Below are positions 1 through 9,644 of a stretch of DNA of 64,000 nt, piece by piece. Numbering within the stretch: position 1 is the stretch's first letter; every line of letters begins with the position of its first letter. The notes under the pieces were generated by a model, which was not told the DNA's origin, made no database searches, and saw only the letters and a list, made by a program, of their open reading frames with translations. A program made the position numbers and the translations under genes. This stretch comes from Yponomeuta sedellus (taxonomy: Eukaryota > Arthropoda > Insecta > Lepidoptera > Yponomeutidae), in assembly GCA_934045075.1 (NCBI GenBank), contig OW203723.1:18460035-18524034 (forward strand), in the 5' to 3' direction.

Positions 1-2786
1 TATAATTAACGTAAGTAAACAACACAACGCTATTCGGGTGTTAACCAACCCAAGTTCGATCACAAGCCGCGCGAGAGCGGCGTTAAGGCAAGTCTAAAAA
101 GGTCAGTCTAACAAGGTAAAAGGATATATAATGGGAAGAGCTAACATGAGCATTGTTTCACAGAACATCGCCATTAGATTATGAAAATATTAGGTCAGTT
201 GTTAATGTGTGTGTCATGCACGTAGCCGACGCGGTAGTTCAGAACGTATGCTGTATGCCAAGCGATTAGCGCCGCGGCCAAAACTTCAATCATAGTTTAC
301 TCTAAAACAATGAGCGCGGAAGGGCGTCTTACCAATTAGTATCCACCCACCGCCTCCTACCGCACGCTGCCGACACTACCAATAACGCCCTAAGTGGTCC
401 TACTAAAACATTTCTGTTAATATGATTAGGCAACATACTAACGCTACGAATACCGCTTGTTGATTTAGAATTCAACAAGTGGAGCGGGTAAGCCAGCCGC
501 CGATGTTGCCTTTTTCAATATTTGCTAAACACGTAGTCAATCAAAGAGATACCCTGTCAGATTATTATTCCATCTCCTAATTTACTCAGACTGACAGTTA
601 TGCAACTAAAATCTGCGCTCTTATCTGCTAGATTACGTAGAACAATGCGAGTGATTACGACGTCAAGCGAGCTGACAGCCCGGGTGCGCAAGCAACGCAA
701 CTCTTGCTAAATCAAATGTTAATTTTAAGCCGTCGTAAATCAAGTCACCTGCGCAGCATTAGCACTTATGTGATACGTTAATCCGTTTCTGTGTGTTCTA
801 TTTTTAAACAGATGAGGCCATATTTGCTTTCAGATATCGTAGGCATGCTTCAGCTTTGCAGAACATTTACGAGAGCTGGCGCCTGCGCTTGATAACTCTG
901 TCACGTGTAATCCGGGTACGTACGTAATTCGGTTTGTTATTGCGAACGTCTCGCTTGCTCGCTGCAAGACGTCTTAGAAAACAATAGGCTTACTCTTATC
1001 TGGAGAATTATTTTCGTAGTGCCCTGTCATATGTAGATCAACTCCAACTAGTCACTCAGCTCTACTGTCACATGTAGCTCTACTTAAGCCTCCCAATCTC
1101 GTTTAACTTGAGATTGAAAAAATACTTTGAAATTGTTTTAATTAATACTCAAGAATTTTGGGGAGATTTTCGGAAAGTATGATTTATCGCCTTACATTGA
1201 TCCCCCATTGACCTTCTACAATGAAAAACCCTTCTCGCAAAATATTCCCGGGGCGTCTTAAAGTTTCTTGCGAGTTAGAATCGAAGTGCCGCAAATTGGC
1301 GTGCAATAAATTACCATAATATCTTAGAGCCGAGTTCATCTGCCCGTTTAGCTACTGAGCAACTTTGCTGTTAAGGTGTTTGATTATCTCGCCAACTTGT
1401 GGATTCCTTTGACTCATTTGCGCCGGCTCCGCGCGAACTTTCGAGCTTAACGCGAGCCGTGGAGTCGAGAGCTAATTTTTACACCAGATAAAAAAAAATC
1501 TTCAGGAGTCGTTACGAAATAATGTTACGAAGTAATGTAAGACTCCAAATTGAAACGTTCGAAATGCCATTACTTCGGAACCGAAGCGGTTAAACCGAGG
1601 GCGCGCCTCGCGAGCGCTAACCTCGCTTAATAAGATTATAAAGCATTATTTTATGGTATTAATAAGATCAAAAGCGTTCGTACACCTAAAACTCCTTTTA
1701 ACCCTCTTTCGCTTCGGCTGAAGTTCGTAAGACGAGGGCTGGCACCCCCCGTCCCCTAACCCGTCCGCTACAAGGTGGATATTTAGAAAATATAATAAGG
1801 CTCGAGACGCGGATGAGTCTAAGATTCAATTAAATTTATTATGTATGGAGATCTCTCGTGTGAGGCAGGTGTTTGCCTTCACGGCACATGTACCTACTTA
1901 AGGTGCACCCTCCTCTGAAAGGGGATTTGAGTTTGGTGTTAGCGATATCTTTCTATACCTCAGAGATTTCCGTAAAACTAGAAAGGTTTTTCGTGCTGGC
2001 TGTAATGAGATTGCAGTCCTGAGGTGGCTAATAACCCCCAAAAAAAAGATTTCTTACAGCGAAATATAAAATAGTAAAGATAATTTAGGTACTTTGTTTC
2101 TTAAGAAGATTGTACCTAAAGATAAAGTTTGTTATCAGCGGCTAGTTTATTTTAAATATTTATTACTCAACAGTAACACTATAATAAATTGCATGAATTT
2201 TAACTCAGGTGCTGACACTAGAAAACGATTCTCAGAACGGTTTATTGAATGCAAAAGAAAACCAGAGGTAAACACGACGGTATGTCAGACAGAATGCTAC
2301 TCAAAACATCTCGAGATCCTTTTGTGTCGCGGCCGCGTCCCGCCAACATCAAAACAAATGCTTCCTTAATTCTTCCCCCGACTGATGATCCTTATTAGCA
2401 AGGACTTAAGCGTGACCTTGCAAATTATAACAAACTCGTGAATTTATATACAAAACGCTCTCCTACTTACGCAGGGAGTTCAGTAATCTGCCGTCATTTT
2501 GATCTTAGCAATGTTTGTCTTGTTTTCCAAATTAAATCCCCTGACTAACAAGTCGTTAGATTTGTTTTGTGATTCTGAGATTTATATCTTAGTGGACAAA
2601 CGTGGTAATTAAGGCGGCTCTTCAGGGAGCCATTCTTATACTAACGTAGTTTAGTTTTATTTAAAAACAACATACCGGATCGAAATTAAACATTGTCAAT
2701 ACGTTTAGAGGACACAAATCATGATTTGATCGTGCATAGAATTGGTTATAATCGTATCAAAAATAAATTATAGCCTTATATAGCAA
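1..2786. other. No gene recognised (probable dve intron)
   Basis: AT-rich sequence with scattered GC-richer patches (about 290-400, 1380-1470, 1570-1760). No splice-bounded exon matching the expected continuation of dve was found on the minus strand. The open frame 2094-2369 has no recognisable motif and is treated as chance. Confidence 0.6.
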
Positions 2787-2860
2787 TGCATGAAGAGACC
2801 CGTGCCCCAGTAGTGGGGAAACTTTTGTCCCCACTGCTGGGGCACGGGTCTCTCCATGCA
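2787..2860. repeat. Near-perfect inverted repeat at the end of a 5S-SINE
   Basis: Arms 2787-2818 and 2829-2860 are 32 bp each with two mismatches, around a 10-bp spacer. Each arm is the SINE 3'-end segment GAGACCCGTGCCCC in opposite orientation, so the SINE end was copied back on itself. Confidence 0.9.
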
Positions 2861-3336
2861 TCGCAAGAAGGTTAGGCGATACTCTACCACGGGGACCAAG
2901 TCCGGGTTGCTGGAGGATTGTAAGACAGTCGCGGTCCCTACTGTCAGAAGTTATCAAGCCGCCCATAAGGCCTCTGACTTGGCTTAACGACTGCCATTAC
3001 ATGACAGCCGGCACCAAAGGCTTATTTTATTTTATTTTATTCATTAGGTACACCAACAGCAAGCATGCAAACATGATAAAGCTTGTACTAAAAGTGACTT
3101 AGGGCTAGCGATTATGCCAATTAAAGGTATACACAGCATTTTTAGACTTACACATACGCAGACAACTAGAAATGTAATATTACAATACGGTGATAATATA
3201 GATGTTATTACCACGTAGGCTTAACGTAGGTACCATGCGAAGCACGGAAGTGCTCGGAAAAAATGGCACTAGCGGTAGTCACTGCAGTCACCCAAGTGAT
3301 TGATTTTAATTATTCGGTTCCAGTAGGCCTCGAGCG
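2829..3336 (-). mobile_element. 5S rRNA-derived SINE, interrupted copy
   Basis: On the minus strand the family runs from a 5S-like head (right) to the tail (left). This copy keeps most segments: CCACTGCTGGGGCACGGGTC, GGCGATACTCTACCACGG, ACTGTCAGAAGTTATCAAGC, GACAGCCGGCACC, GAAGCACGGAAG and the diverged head TGATTGATTTTAATTATTCGG. It is split by an insertion at 3025-3216. Confidence 0.75.
3025..3216 (-). mobile_element. LINE-like 3' end inserted into the 5S-SINE
   Basis: Begins with TTTTATTTTATTTTATTC (a TAAAA-rich tail in reverse) and interrupts the SINE. It is flanked by AGGCTTA at 3018-3024 and 3217-3223, matching a 7-bp target-site duplication of the uninterrupted family sequence. No coding part survives; the LINE family is not identified. 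Confidence 0.6.
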
Positions 3337-3540
3337 AATGAAAAGACTTATGAGGTTACAATTTATGATTTCTCAATTTGTATTTTCTAAATGCAAAGTT
3401 TCACAGCGATCCGGAATGTAATTTTTACATAAAAATAAATCTAATTTTCTATGGGAATTGCTCCTTGAGGGAGACCGTTCACACTTTCATGTTGAGAGAA
3501 ATGTGCCACGGAATAGGCTTGTGCAGAGCTTAAACTGCGG

Positions 3541-3668
3541 GGCTAAAAATTCCACCCATGCCGGGATTCGAACCCGCGACCTCTGGCTATCCGTGGCAGC
3601 GCTCTTTCCAACTGAGCTAATGGGTGGAATTTTAGCCTCTAAATAGGTTTTTAAAATTGTCTTTAGCA
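3541..3668. mobile_element. Palindromic tRNA-like SINE (family D)
   Basis: Core in reverse: CCGGGATTCGAACCCGCGAC (B box), GCGCTCTTTCCAACTGAGCTAATGGG (A box side). The family's 3' segment (GGTGGAATTTTTAGCCTC) appears on both sides in opposite orientation: 3541-3559 and 3620-3637 are inverted. A normal copy has it once. The switch point is the acceptor-stem complement CCCAT/ATGGG. Confidence 0.8.
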
Positions 3669-3834
3669 CGAGTTCTTACTTCCTTACTTCCTATGGCGCT
3701 ACAACCCTTTGTGGGTCTTGGCCTCCTCCACAATCTTCTAGCATGGGTTAGAGCAAAAAAAAAGAATAAAGCATAATGATCTTTATAGCAATCATCACAT
3801 TACTTAGATATTTTTTATGTACCTAGCCTATACG

Positions 3835-3995
3835 TCCCACTACAGGGTACAGGCTTTCTCTAAGAAAGAGAGAGCATAGACTTTCTTAACATTCGTGCCG
3901 ACCCTGGGTTGGAAATTTCACGCGCTGAGGTAGTTGAACACCTCAGACACTCAGGCTTCTGATACTTTTCACGATATTTTTCCTTCAAATCAGCG
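3835..3995 (+). repeat. Interspersed repeat family J
   Basis: Shares ACAGGCTTTCTCT, AGAGAGAG, CGCGCTGAGGTA, ACACTCAGGCTTCTGA and CACGATATTTTTCC with copies at 13.5, 48.7, 56.6 and 62.8 kb. The TTTTCACGATATTTTTCCTTC word is very common in lepidopteran genomes. No coding capacity is visible. Confidence 0.6.
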
Positions 3996-4029
3996 AGTGG
4001 TGTTGGTACTGATTTCACAAATATTTCTT

Positions 4030-4066
4030 TTCTGGTTGTGCAATAAAGTGTTCTCTATCTATCTAC
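4030..4066 (+). mobile_element. LINE 3' terminus with (TCTA)n tail
   Basis: GTGCAATAAAGTGTTCTC followed by TATCTATCTACC: a polyadenylation signal and a tetranucleotide tail shared with the ends at 10.1 and 20.6 kb. Confidence 0.55.
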
Positions 4067-4879
4067 CTACATTTAAAAAATATTTACGCTAGTTTAAAGT
4101 GCTCAGCACAATTAAGCCTGTCTCAACTTGTTTAGCGAGTTTTATTCGATATCTATTTTCGGAAGACACCTAAAACGCCTCCGTTTGCATTCATTTTTAG
4201 GCAGATGAAATGCCACCGCGGTGGACGCTATTAATAAAACGTTCCATTAAGTTTATTAGCCTTGTATCTGAGAGAGCAAAAACAGAAGGGCCCCCACTCC
4301 CGTCTGTCGCCGTTTATTTGATTTCTACTCCATTAATCAAGGGTTTGGAGGACGGATTCCCGACCACGCTCCTTCCGTCGCTCGAAGTTAGTCTAACTCT
4401 CACAGCCCCCTTCAAATTGCCATTACCGGGAGTTAGTTAAATTAAACCCTCTAGCCTACCTGTTGTTTTATAATTTTATATTTATGTACGGGCCAAATGA
4501 ATAACATTTCGGAATGAAAGCCGACGGAGACCGCAATTTCAATGAGCGGGCTTAAATATGGGAAACAATGAGCGTCTCGATAATAAGGGGTAAAGGTTTA
4601 GACCAGGGGCGTATTGTGTAGGCCAGGGCGGCCCAGGGTTAGACAATCGGACTTTGCCCCATGTTCGACATTGTGAACGCTGGTTTAGCGCACTCGAGCG
4701 CGAACTAAGTATTTTCTGTCGTGGAAGATGGTTCTAATACGACACAAATCTCTCAGGTTAGATGCGAGATCGTTTAACAATTGAGTTTCAATTGATACAT
4801 AAACATGAGAGAGGTGTACGAATGGTGACCTGACATCTAAATAAACTCAAAACTAAACTAGTGATACATTTTCCAATAA
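4067..4879. other. No gene recognised
   Basis: Intron-like. The patch 4205-4440 is GC-richer and open on the plus strand for 76 codons, but shows no motif and no splice context. Confidence 0.5.
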
Positions 4880-5066
4880 TCTATAATATACAAATGAATC
4901 GCTGAATGTGTGTTGGTAAGCACAACTCTCGAGAGCAGCTGAACCGTTTCGCTAATTCTTTCTTTAGAATATTCCTTGAAGTACGAGGATGGTTCTTACG
5001 GCGAGAAAAATAAAAAAGAATTAAGAATCGACTGTTAGGCACTACGAAGTTCGCTGGGTCAGCTAG
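4880..5066 (+). mobile_element. Short non-autonomous Helitron (family F)
   Basis: Begins TCTATAATATACAAATGAATC directly after an A and ends GGGTCAGCTAG directly before a T, the Helitron signature (5' TC, 3' CTAG, A|T target, no target duplication). About 187 bp with no coding content. The same body recurs at 42.9, 54.3, 54.5 and 55.0 kb. Confidence 0.75.
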
Positions 5067-5483
5067 TGTTTGATATTTTTTGTACGTTATTCCTAAAACT
5101 TCAACCTACTGTCGAGAAAGAACGAGAAACAGCGATACACACTAATGTAATCCTTAAATACTTACCAAGATAGACTACAGTACAAGATGGCCCTGATGGC
5201 CCGTCGGCCGCAAGAGTGATTGGGCCAGTATTATAAGATTTATAAGTCTTTAATCTAAAATTATTTAAGGTTATTGTTGTTTGAATCGTTGAGCCCGAAA
5301 TAGATTGGCGACCGGGAATAGCACCAGTCATTAGTTCAGAGGACAGACTAGCAGTCTGATGATCGGACAATATCATTGAGTCGGCGGAAGACTCGTGGAT
5401 GCGGATGAGAAATTGGGGGGAAAAGACCCGCTGTAGGCAGTGGTGGGCTAATTATAATGATGATAATGATGAAAAGCCCTCAC
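5067..5483. other. Downstream dve intron, with an unassigned open stretch
   Basis: Begins on its right with the donor of the 5484 exon. A minus-strand frame is open across 5101-5400 and passes a donor-like CTTG|GTAAGTAT at about 5157. It has no similarity to the next part of SATB/Dve that I can see, and no convincing in-phase acceptor, so I do not call it an exon. Confidence 0.45.
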
Positions 5484-5713
5484 CTCGTCTAACGGGCAGC
5501 CGGTCGAGAGTAGCAGTGGCCGACTCTGTACCAGCAGTAGCCTGAGCAGTTTGTCCTTTATATCCTGCAGTGGAGTGGGGCGTGGCCTGAGCAGCTGGAT
5601 GCGCAGAGTAGCCACTGTCGTCAGCTCGCCCAGCACCTCCCCCACTGTCGCCAGGGGCCCGTCCGAAATCCGGTCGAAGGGCAGCGGCTTCCAGTTGTTT
5701 ATGACTACGGAAC
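5484..5713 (-). CDS. dve: dve exon, second half of the CMP/ULD domain (partial gene)
   Basis: Next exon of the same gene. Seen: acceptor CTCTTCCCCAG before 5713, 230 open bases (2 nt plus 76 codons) and donor GACGAG|GTGAGG after 5484, so the next intron is phase 0. The peptide has VINNWKPLPFDRISDGP, then ATVGEVLGEL, a VATLRIQLL block, KDKLLRLLL and a final CPLDE. This follows SATB1 ULD order: W-P-P, D-P-ATV, VTL-IQL, ALKDLLK, CPL. GC content is far above the flanking intron. The CUT-like and homeodomain exons expected next were not found down to position 1, so they lie outside. An overlapping plus-strand frame (5551-5811) is a shadow: it lacks splice logic and family similarity. The intron between the two exons (about 2 kb) carries a LINE, a SINE and the pseudo-exons. 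Confidence 0.82.
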
Positions 5714-5800
5714 CTGGGGAAGAGGTGCTAGAGTTAGACGCGGTTTCGCAATCTTGGTTGATTCTATTTACCCAAATAGACTCGGTAAATCGGTACCCAC

Positions 5801-6670
5801 CGATAAGATAAGATAAGAATATTCTTTATTGTATACCGGAAAAATAGTTACAAAAACGGCAGATACAAAAGATCAAATACAATTGGCGGCCTTATTGCTA
5901 AAAGCAATTTCTTCCAGGCAACCTCAAATTGGAGGATTTGCCGAGGAGAAATAGATACGGGTAGCCGGTGCAAATACGAATATTAATAGACAAAAGTACG
6001 TATACGTACCTAATAATAAACTTACATAAATCATACTTAAATACTCTAAATAAATATCTACATATACATACATAAATAGTGTCTTATAACAAGTGTGTTA
6101 TATGAACAAGAAAAGGTTAAGGATATACCTACATAATATATATGTAAAGAGAAGTGAATGACTACTTACAGCAAAATTACTTATTTAGACAGAAGGAATT
6201 CCATTACTCTGGCTTTAAACATAGCCGGAGATGAGGAGCGCCTTATTGCAACCGGCAGGTCATTCCACAGCCGGGCGGCCCTTACAGTAAATGAGCTACT
6301 GAAAAACCTTGTCGTATGACTTGGTGTTTTCAGCGCTAAAGTCTGGTCGGATCGTAGTGCCCGGCTATGGGAGTCACTCAGGAAACTAAAGCGCTCTTTG
6401 AGATAAAGGGGAGTGGCTGGATTGAACAGCACTGAGTACAGCGGGAAAGGATGTGAGCATTCCTGCGGAGGCGGATGGGGAGCCGCTTGAGCTTAACGCG
6501 AAATTCGGAAATGTGGTCATATTTACGCAAGCCAAATATAAACCTTATAGCAAAGTTTTGGAGGCGCTCAAGTTTGTTTAGTTGCTCTTCAGTTAAGTCT
6601 AGATTTGATTTATTTGAATTCTTTGTTGCACAAGAGTTGTGGTTCTTGCAAACGTGTGTTGCATAAAGGC
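5801..6670 (-). mobile_element. 5'-truncated LINE: reverse-transcriptase C-terminus plus 3' UTR
   Basis: Minus strand. Frame from about 6668 to 6433 encodes the post-RT region (TEEQLNKLERLQNFAIRF, then a FGLRKYDHISEF block). A frameshift near 6432 moves to the frame ending 6181, with VRAARLWNDLPVAIRR, a non-LTR (Jockey/CR1-like) C-terminal hallmark. The 3' UTR follows (GGCAACC...AATAAGGCCGCC) and ends in a (GATAA)n tail at 5801-5818. The 5' part is missing, as usual for LINE insertions. Inactive. Confidence 0.8.
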
Positions 6671-6688
6671 CAATTTAATAAGATAACA

Positions 6689-6852
6689 TTGCTTCTGGCC
6701 CCACACTAAGATACCCTGTGTCGTGGGAACCAGAAACAACGACCTCACAAACCTGTAAACATCCAAGACCTGGTTTTTTTTTATCCCCAGCCGGGGTTCG
6801 AACTCGGGATCTCTTGCATGGTAGGCAGACGCGCCACTACGCCACCGAGGTT
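6689..6852 (-). mobile_element. tRNA-derived SINE, family C
   Basis: Reverse orientation. Right end has the tRNA-like head (GCCACTACGCCACCGAGG; B box GGGGTTCGAAC). The body CAGGTCTTGGATG/ACAAAC and the end GGGTATC...GGGGCCAGAAG match copies at 20.1, 25.9 and 47.0 kb. Confidence 0.8.
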
Positions 6853-6930
6853 TTCTACCTTCAAACCATGGGTGATGCTTGTAAAAGACATAACTTAGAA
6901 CTTAAGTTAAAGTAGAGTAAAAAGTAAGTT

Positions 6931-7036
6931 AGTTCGAGTTCGTGTGGGTCCCGAGCCGTACCAATGCAGCCTGTTCCAGCTTGTGGAGATGGAGATGATA
7001 ACGTTTCTGTGGGGCCTGACCACCGCGCGCTAACGA
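6931..7036 (-). pseudogene. Decayed copy 2 of the dve ULD exon
   Basis: A second, more diverged copy of the same exon portion. Recognisable blocks on the plus strand are GAGTTCGTGTGGGTCCCGAGC, CAGCTTGTGGA, GATGATAACG and GACCACCGCGCG, in exon order. About 10 nt are missing around the middle, breaking the frame, and no donor survives. Both pseudo-copies end at the same place, followed by AAATCTACTGAA, so one was probably copied from the other or from one duplicated unit. It is older than copy 1, judging by divergence. Confidence 0.72.
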
Positions 7037-7059
7037 AATCTACTGAATCTACTGAACTC

Positions 7060-7290
7060 ATTCTTCGGCAACCTTTTAATTACAAGGTTGTCTTAATAAA
7101 TAGGAATAAGGCCGCTCACTGTACCTTTTTTCATCGTGTCTTTTGTCTTCTTCATCTTCAGGCTATTAGTCCACTGCTGGACATAGCCCTCCCCTAATGA
7201 GCGCCATAGCGCCCTGTCTTCAGCTGGCCGCATCCAGCATCGTGTCTTTTATTCGTTGTTTTTGTTTTATGTGTGCAATAAATAATATTT
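7060..7290 (+). mobile_element. LINE 3' UTR fragment within the duplicated dve-exon unit (unit 1)
   Basis: Contains the 3' UTR words of a LINE family seen at 5.8, 60.0 and 61.5 kb: AAGGTTGTCT, AATAAGGCCGC, CACTGTACC and a terminal GCAATAAATAAT with a polyadenylation signal. It lies between pseudo-exon copy 2 and copy 1. The equivalent fragment at 7478-7672 lies between copy 1 and the true exon, so the LINE end was duplicated together with the exon. Unit 1 is further interrupted by a retroposon fragment at 7145-7237. Confidence 0.65.
7145..7237 (-). mobile_element. 5'-truncated 250-bp retroposon (family E) with 13-bp target-site duplication
   Basis: Starts with a CTTCTTCATCTTC tail and reads AGGCTATTAGTCCACTGCTGGACATAG, the 3' end of family E in reverse. 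It is flanked by perfect 13-bp direct repeats CATCGTGTCTTTT at 7132-7144 and 7238-7250. Unit 2 has the same target uninterrupted (around 7603), so this insertion post-dates the exon duplication. Confidence 0.75.
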
Positions 7291-7310
7291 TTTTTCTAAT
7301 CTCATCTTAT

Positions 7311-7401
7311 CTAAAGCGGAAAGCTCGTGCGGGTACCCAATCCGCATCATAGCAGCCGCCGAGGAACGCCGTCGCCGCAGGGATGATGACCGCGTGCTAC
7401 C
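7311..7401 (-). pseudogene. Decayed copy 1 of the dve ULD exon
   Basis: Close copy of the 3' part of exon 7734-7922: the stretch from the exon end through CTCGTGCGGGTACCC, CCGCATCAT, GCCGTCGCCGCAGGGATGATGAC is shared. It cannot be spliced or translated like the original. The donor GT is replaced (GATAAG|ATGAG on the minus strand), about 8 nt are lost in the middle (frameshift) and about 20 nt are missing near the 5' side. Similarity then stops inside the exon, so the duplicate never carried the acceptor. It is followed rightwards by a (CT)n tract and the same LINE 3' end that follows copy 2. Confidence 0.8.
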
Positions 7402-7449
7402 AAAATCTACTGAACGAACCTGTATATTCATATTTGCGACATCTACACG

Positions 7450-7475
7450 TCTCTCTCTCTCTCTCTCTCTCTCCT
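7450..7475. repeat. (CT)n microsatellite
   Basis: A run of about 13 CT units between pseudo-exon copy 1 and the unit-2 LINE fragment. It is absent from the equivalent place in unit 1, so it expanded after duplication. Confidence 0.9.
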
Positions 7476-7477
7476 TC

Positions 7478-7672
7478 GGAAATCTTTTCATTACAAGGTT
7501 GTCTGGATATATTAGAAATAAGGTCGCCCACTGTACCTTTTCAATCGACTTCAAAAAAGGAGGAGGTTATCAAGTCGATGCGTACCTATATCACTTATTA
7601 ATTCATCGTGTCTTTCATTTCAGTCGTCTTTTTTTTTTTCTTTTTATGTGGAATAAATAATATTATTTTTAT
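7478..7672 (+). mobile_element. LINE 3' UTR fragment within the duplicated dve-exon unit (unit 2)
   Basis: Paralogue of 7060-7290: TTCGGAAATCTTTTCATTAC, AAGGTTGTCTGG, AATAAGGTCGCCCACTGTACC and GGAATAAATAAT. It carries an extra internal piece around 7540-7590 (GACTTCAAAAAAGGAGGAGG), a word I associate with widespread lepidopteran repeats. It ends about 60 bases before the true dve exon. Confidence 0.6.
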
Positions 7673-7733
7673 CTTATTTTTATTAAGTAAAAAAAAGATG
7701 GTTATGTATCAACGAATAAACTAGTAATGTTAC

Positions 7734-7922
7734 CTTTGGCTGAAGCCGAGAGCTCGTGCGGGTACCCGAGCCGCATCATCGCAGCCGGTACCAGCTCGTG
7801 GAATGCCGTCGCCGCAGGGATGATGACGTAGCTGTCGGTCTCAACCACCGCACGCCGCCGCCACACGCCCTCCTCCAACGAAGAGACTGCTTCCACTACG
7901 CAGTGGACTGGCAGAGTCTTGC
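7734..7922 (-). CDS. dve: dve exon, first half of the CMP/ULD oligomerisation domain (partial gene)
   Basis: Internal exon of the insect SATB/Compass-class homeobox gene defective proventriculus, a nuclear transcription factor. Seen: a pyrimidine-rich acceptor ending CCCCAG just before 7922 and a donor G|GTAAC after 7734. The 189 bases give 2 nt, 62 codons and 1 nt. The peptide starts near LPVHCVVEAV and ends with MRLGYPHELSASAK. These match the conserved LPV-CVVE start and LGY-H--A-AKG block of the vertebrate SATB1 ULD domain as I remember it. The trailing G joins the GT that opens the exon at 5713, making an in-phase Gly exactly where SATB has AKG. The upstream exon should end with one coding base and was not found here. 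The domain mediates oligomerisation in SATB proteins. Two decayed partial copies lie just downstream. The gene identity is by motif recall; the exon structure is directly visible. Confidence 0.82.
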
Positions 7923-7981
7923 CTGGGGACAAGGAATAATGGACTGTTAGTGTGGTTTTGCAGAAGTTAGTTTTTAGTACT

Positions 7982-8160
7982 AGTCGTCGTCAGGCTATAC
8001 TAGTCCCCTGCTGGACAAAGCCCTCCCCTAAAGAGCGCCACTTTGTGCTATCATAGGGGGTAATGCCTATAATCCCCACGCTGGGCATGAGGGTTTGGGA
8101 TCGCAGTTCGGTGGAATTGTACTGCAGGGGGCGCTGCTGCCCACCCCCCGGTTTGTGTTT
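7982..8160 (-). mobile_element. Retroposon family E, 5'-truncated
   Basis: Reverse copy starting with the GTCGTCGTC tail, then AGGCTATACTAGTCCCCTGC, TAATCCCCACGCTGGGCATG and CTGCAGGGGGCGCTGCTGCC. The 5' third is absent. Confidence 0.8.
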
Positions 8161-8517
8161 CCGGTTTAGTACTAGTACTACTACTTTTTTTACTACAATT
8201 CATGGTCTGATAAGACTATTCCATGTATATACTTTGCAAAATCAATTAATACGCCAATGAACAAAAAAGAAGACTCGACTACGGAAAGCACATCGAATTG
8301 TAATAGATAACTATGAGTCGTAGTTTAATGAAAGCGGTCCGGTGCTTAATGTCCTTTAATAGCGTTAGTTTAGTTTCATTACGAATAGATATTACGCGAC
8401 CTCTCTTCAGATTACTTGTCAATGCGGTATTTGATTGTATCAGCAACAAACGAAAAACTCTTATTTAATAAATCGAAACAAATATGGAAGAAGATCTTTG
8501 ATGATAATAGATACATT
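8161..8517. other. Nothing recognised
   Basis: AT-rich, non-coding, no repeat identified. Confidence 0.5.
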
Positions 8518-8625
8518 GATAGATAACACTTTATTGCACAACCAGAAAAATATTACCACCATGATTCTTGAATCTATCGCTAAGAGCGATCTCTTCCAGA
8601 CAACCTTTGGATGGAGTGGATTGCT
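8518..8625 (-). mobile_element. LINE 3' UTR end
   Basis: GATAGATAACACTTTATTGCAC on the left is a reversed AATAAAGTGTT-type terminus with a TATC tail; CTCTTCCAGACAACC on the right is the reversed GGTTG-CTGGAAGAGAT word of the same family as 60.0 kb. Confidence 0.6.
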
Positions 8626-9640
8626 TGAAGAATATTGTCGGTACGTGGTGCATGTACATAAATAATTAAATCGAAAATATATTGATAACAAACAGCAAAA
8701 GAGTGCGAGACTATAATTACTTATATTAATTACCTACGATATAATGTACATACTCGTATATTTAAATAATAATATACATAGATACCTAAAAAAATAATAC
8801 ATATACAATTAAATACATATAAGCAACAATTTTCCAAATAGACTAATCTAAACAAAAAGATTTTTTTTTTAAATATTTAATTAAGCTTTCTTTCCCATTT
8901 TTTAATCAATGAAACCAAAACCACTTTGCAATCGTTTTTCTAAGTTTTCGAGGTTCGAAATGTAGTTATAAAGGAATTCATTTGATACCCTGTCGAATAC
9001 CGTATGGGAAAAACTTAAGCTTATTTTGAATTATTTTTCAGTTTAGTCATAGTTCACAAAATCTCATTCAAATGTACTCGTAACCGTTTGCTTAATTTGA
9101 GACTATTTGTAAAGTTTATTTAAACTGATTTAGTATTTATCTAGCATAATCACGAGCCACCCTCCTCACGGTTTTCCAAGTTTCCCGGTCTTGTTACACC
9201 CGCATTTTAACTATAATAAATAAAAAATTACACGCGTCTCCTGCATCCTTCTTTTTTATATCGGTTAAAAGATAAAATTTATAGGAAGTCTTCCATCAAT
9301 ATAAGAAGTCTTTAGAGGCCCCTGCCAAGCCGGCTAGGCAAGCGTCCTCTACTTAGTACGTAGACGTCAAAACACCGTCGCTAAGAGGGTGTCTTAATTA
9401 TTTTGCAACTTTCCCAGACGAAAAAGCTGTGCCTTTGACTCGTTAGCGCGGCGCTGTAAAAAACCGAGTCGCTGCTGAATGTTAAAATAATAATTAATCC
9501 TTGTTGCGCGCCCTGCAGTGCGATGGGCGGGAAGCACGAAGGTAGAAGACGCAAAAGGGCCGACCCGCACGAGGCATCGGCCTCAAGGTCTAACCGAGGA
9601 TAACAAAAATCACACTAATCACATCATCACACTAATCACC
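8626..9640. other. No gene recognised
   Basis: Mostly very AT-rich. 9450-9600 is GC-richer and open on the plus strand but shows no motif before the LINE fragment that follows. Confidence 0.5.
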
Positions 9641-9644
9641 TTGC

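Noticed and set aside
5101..5400. Next dve exon on the minus strand
   Set aside because: Open with a donor-like site, but no in-phase acceptor I trust and no resemblance to the SATB/Dve region that should follow.
5551..5811. 86-codon plus-strand frame across the dve exon
   Set aside because: Antisense shadow of a GC-rich exon whose minus strand has splice sites and family similarity.
7267..7554. 95-codon minus-strand frame with an RE-rich run
   Set aside because: The Arg-Glu run is a (CT)n microsatellite and the rest is the decayed dve exon in a shifted frame.
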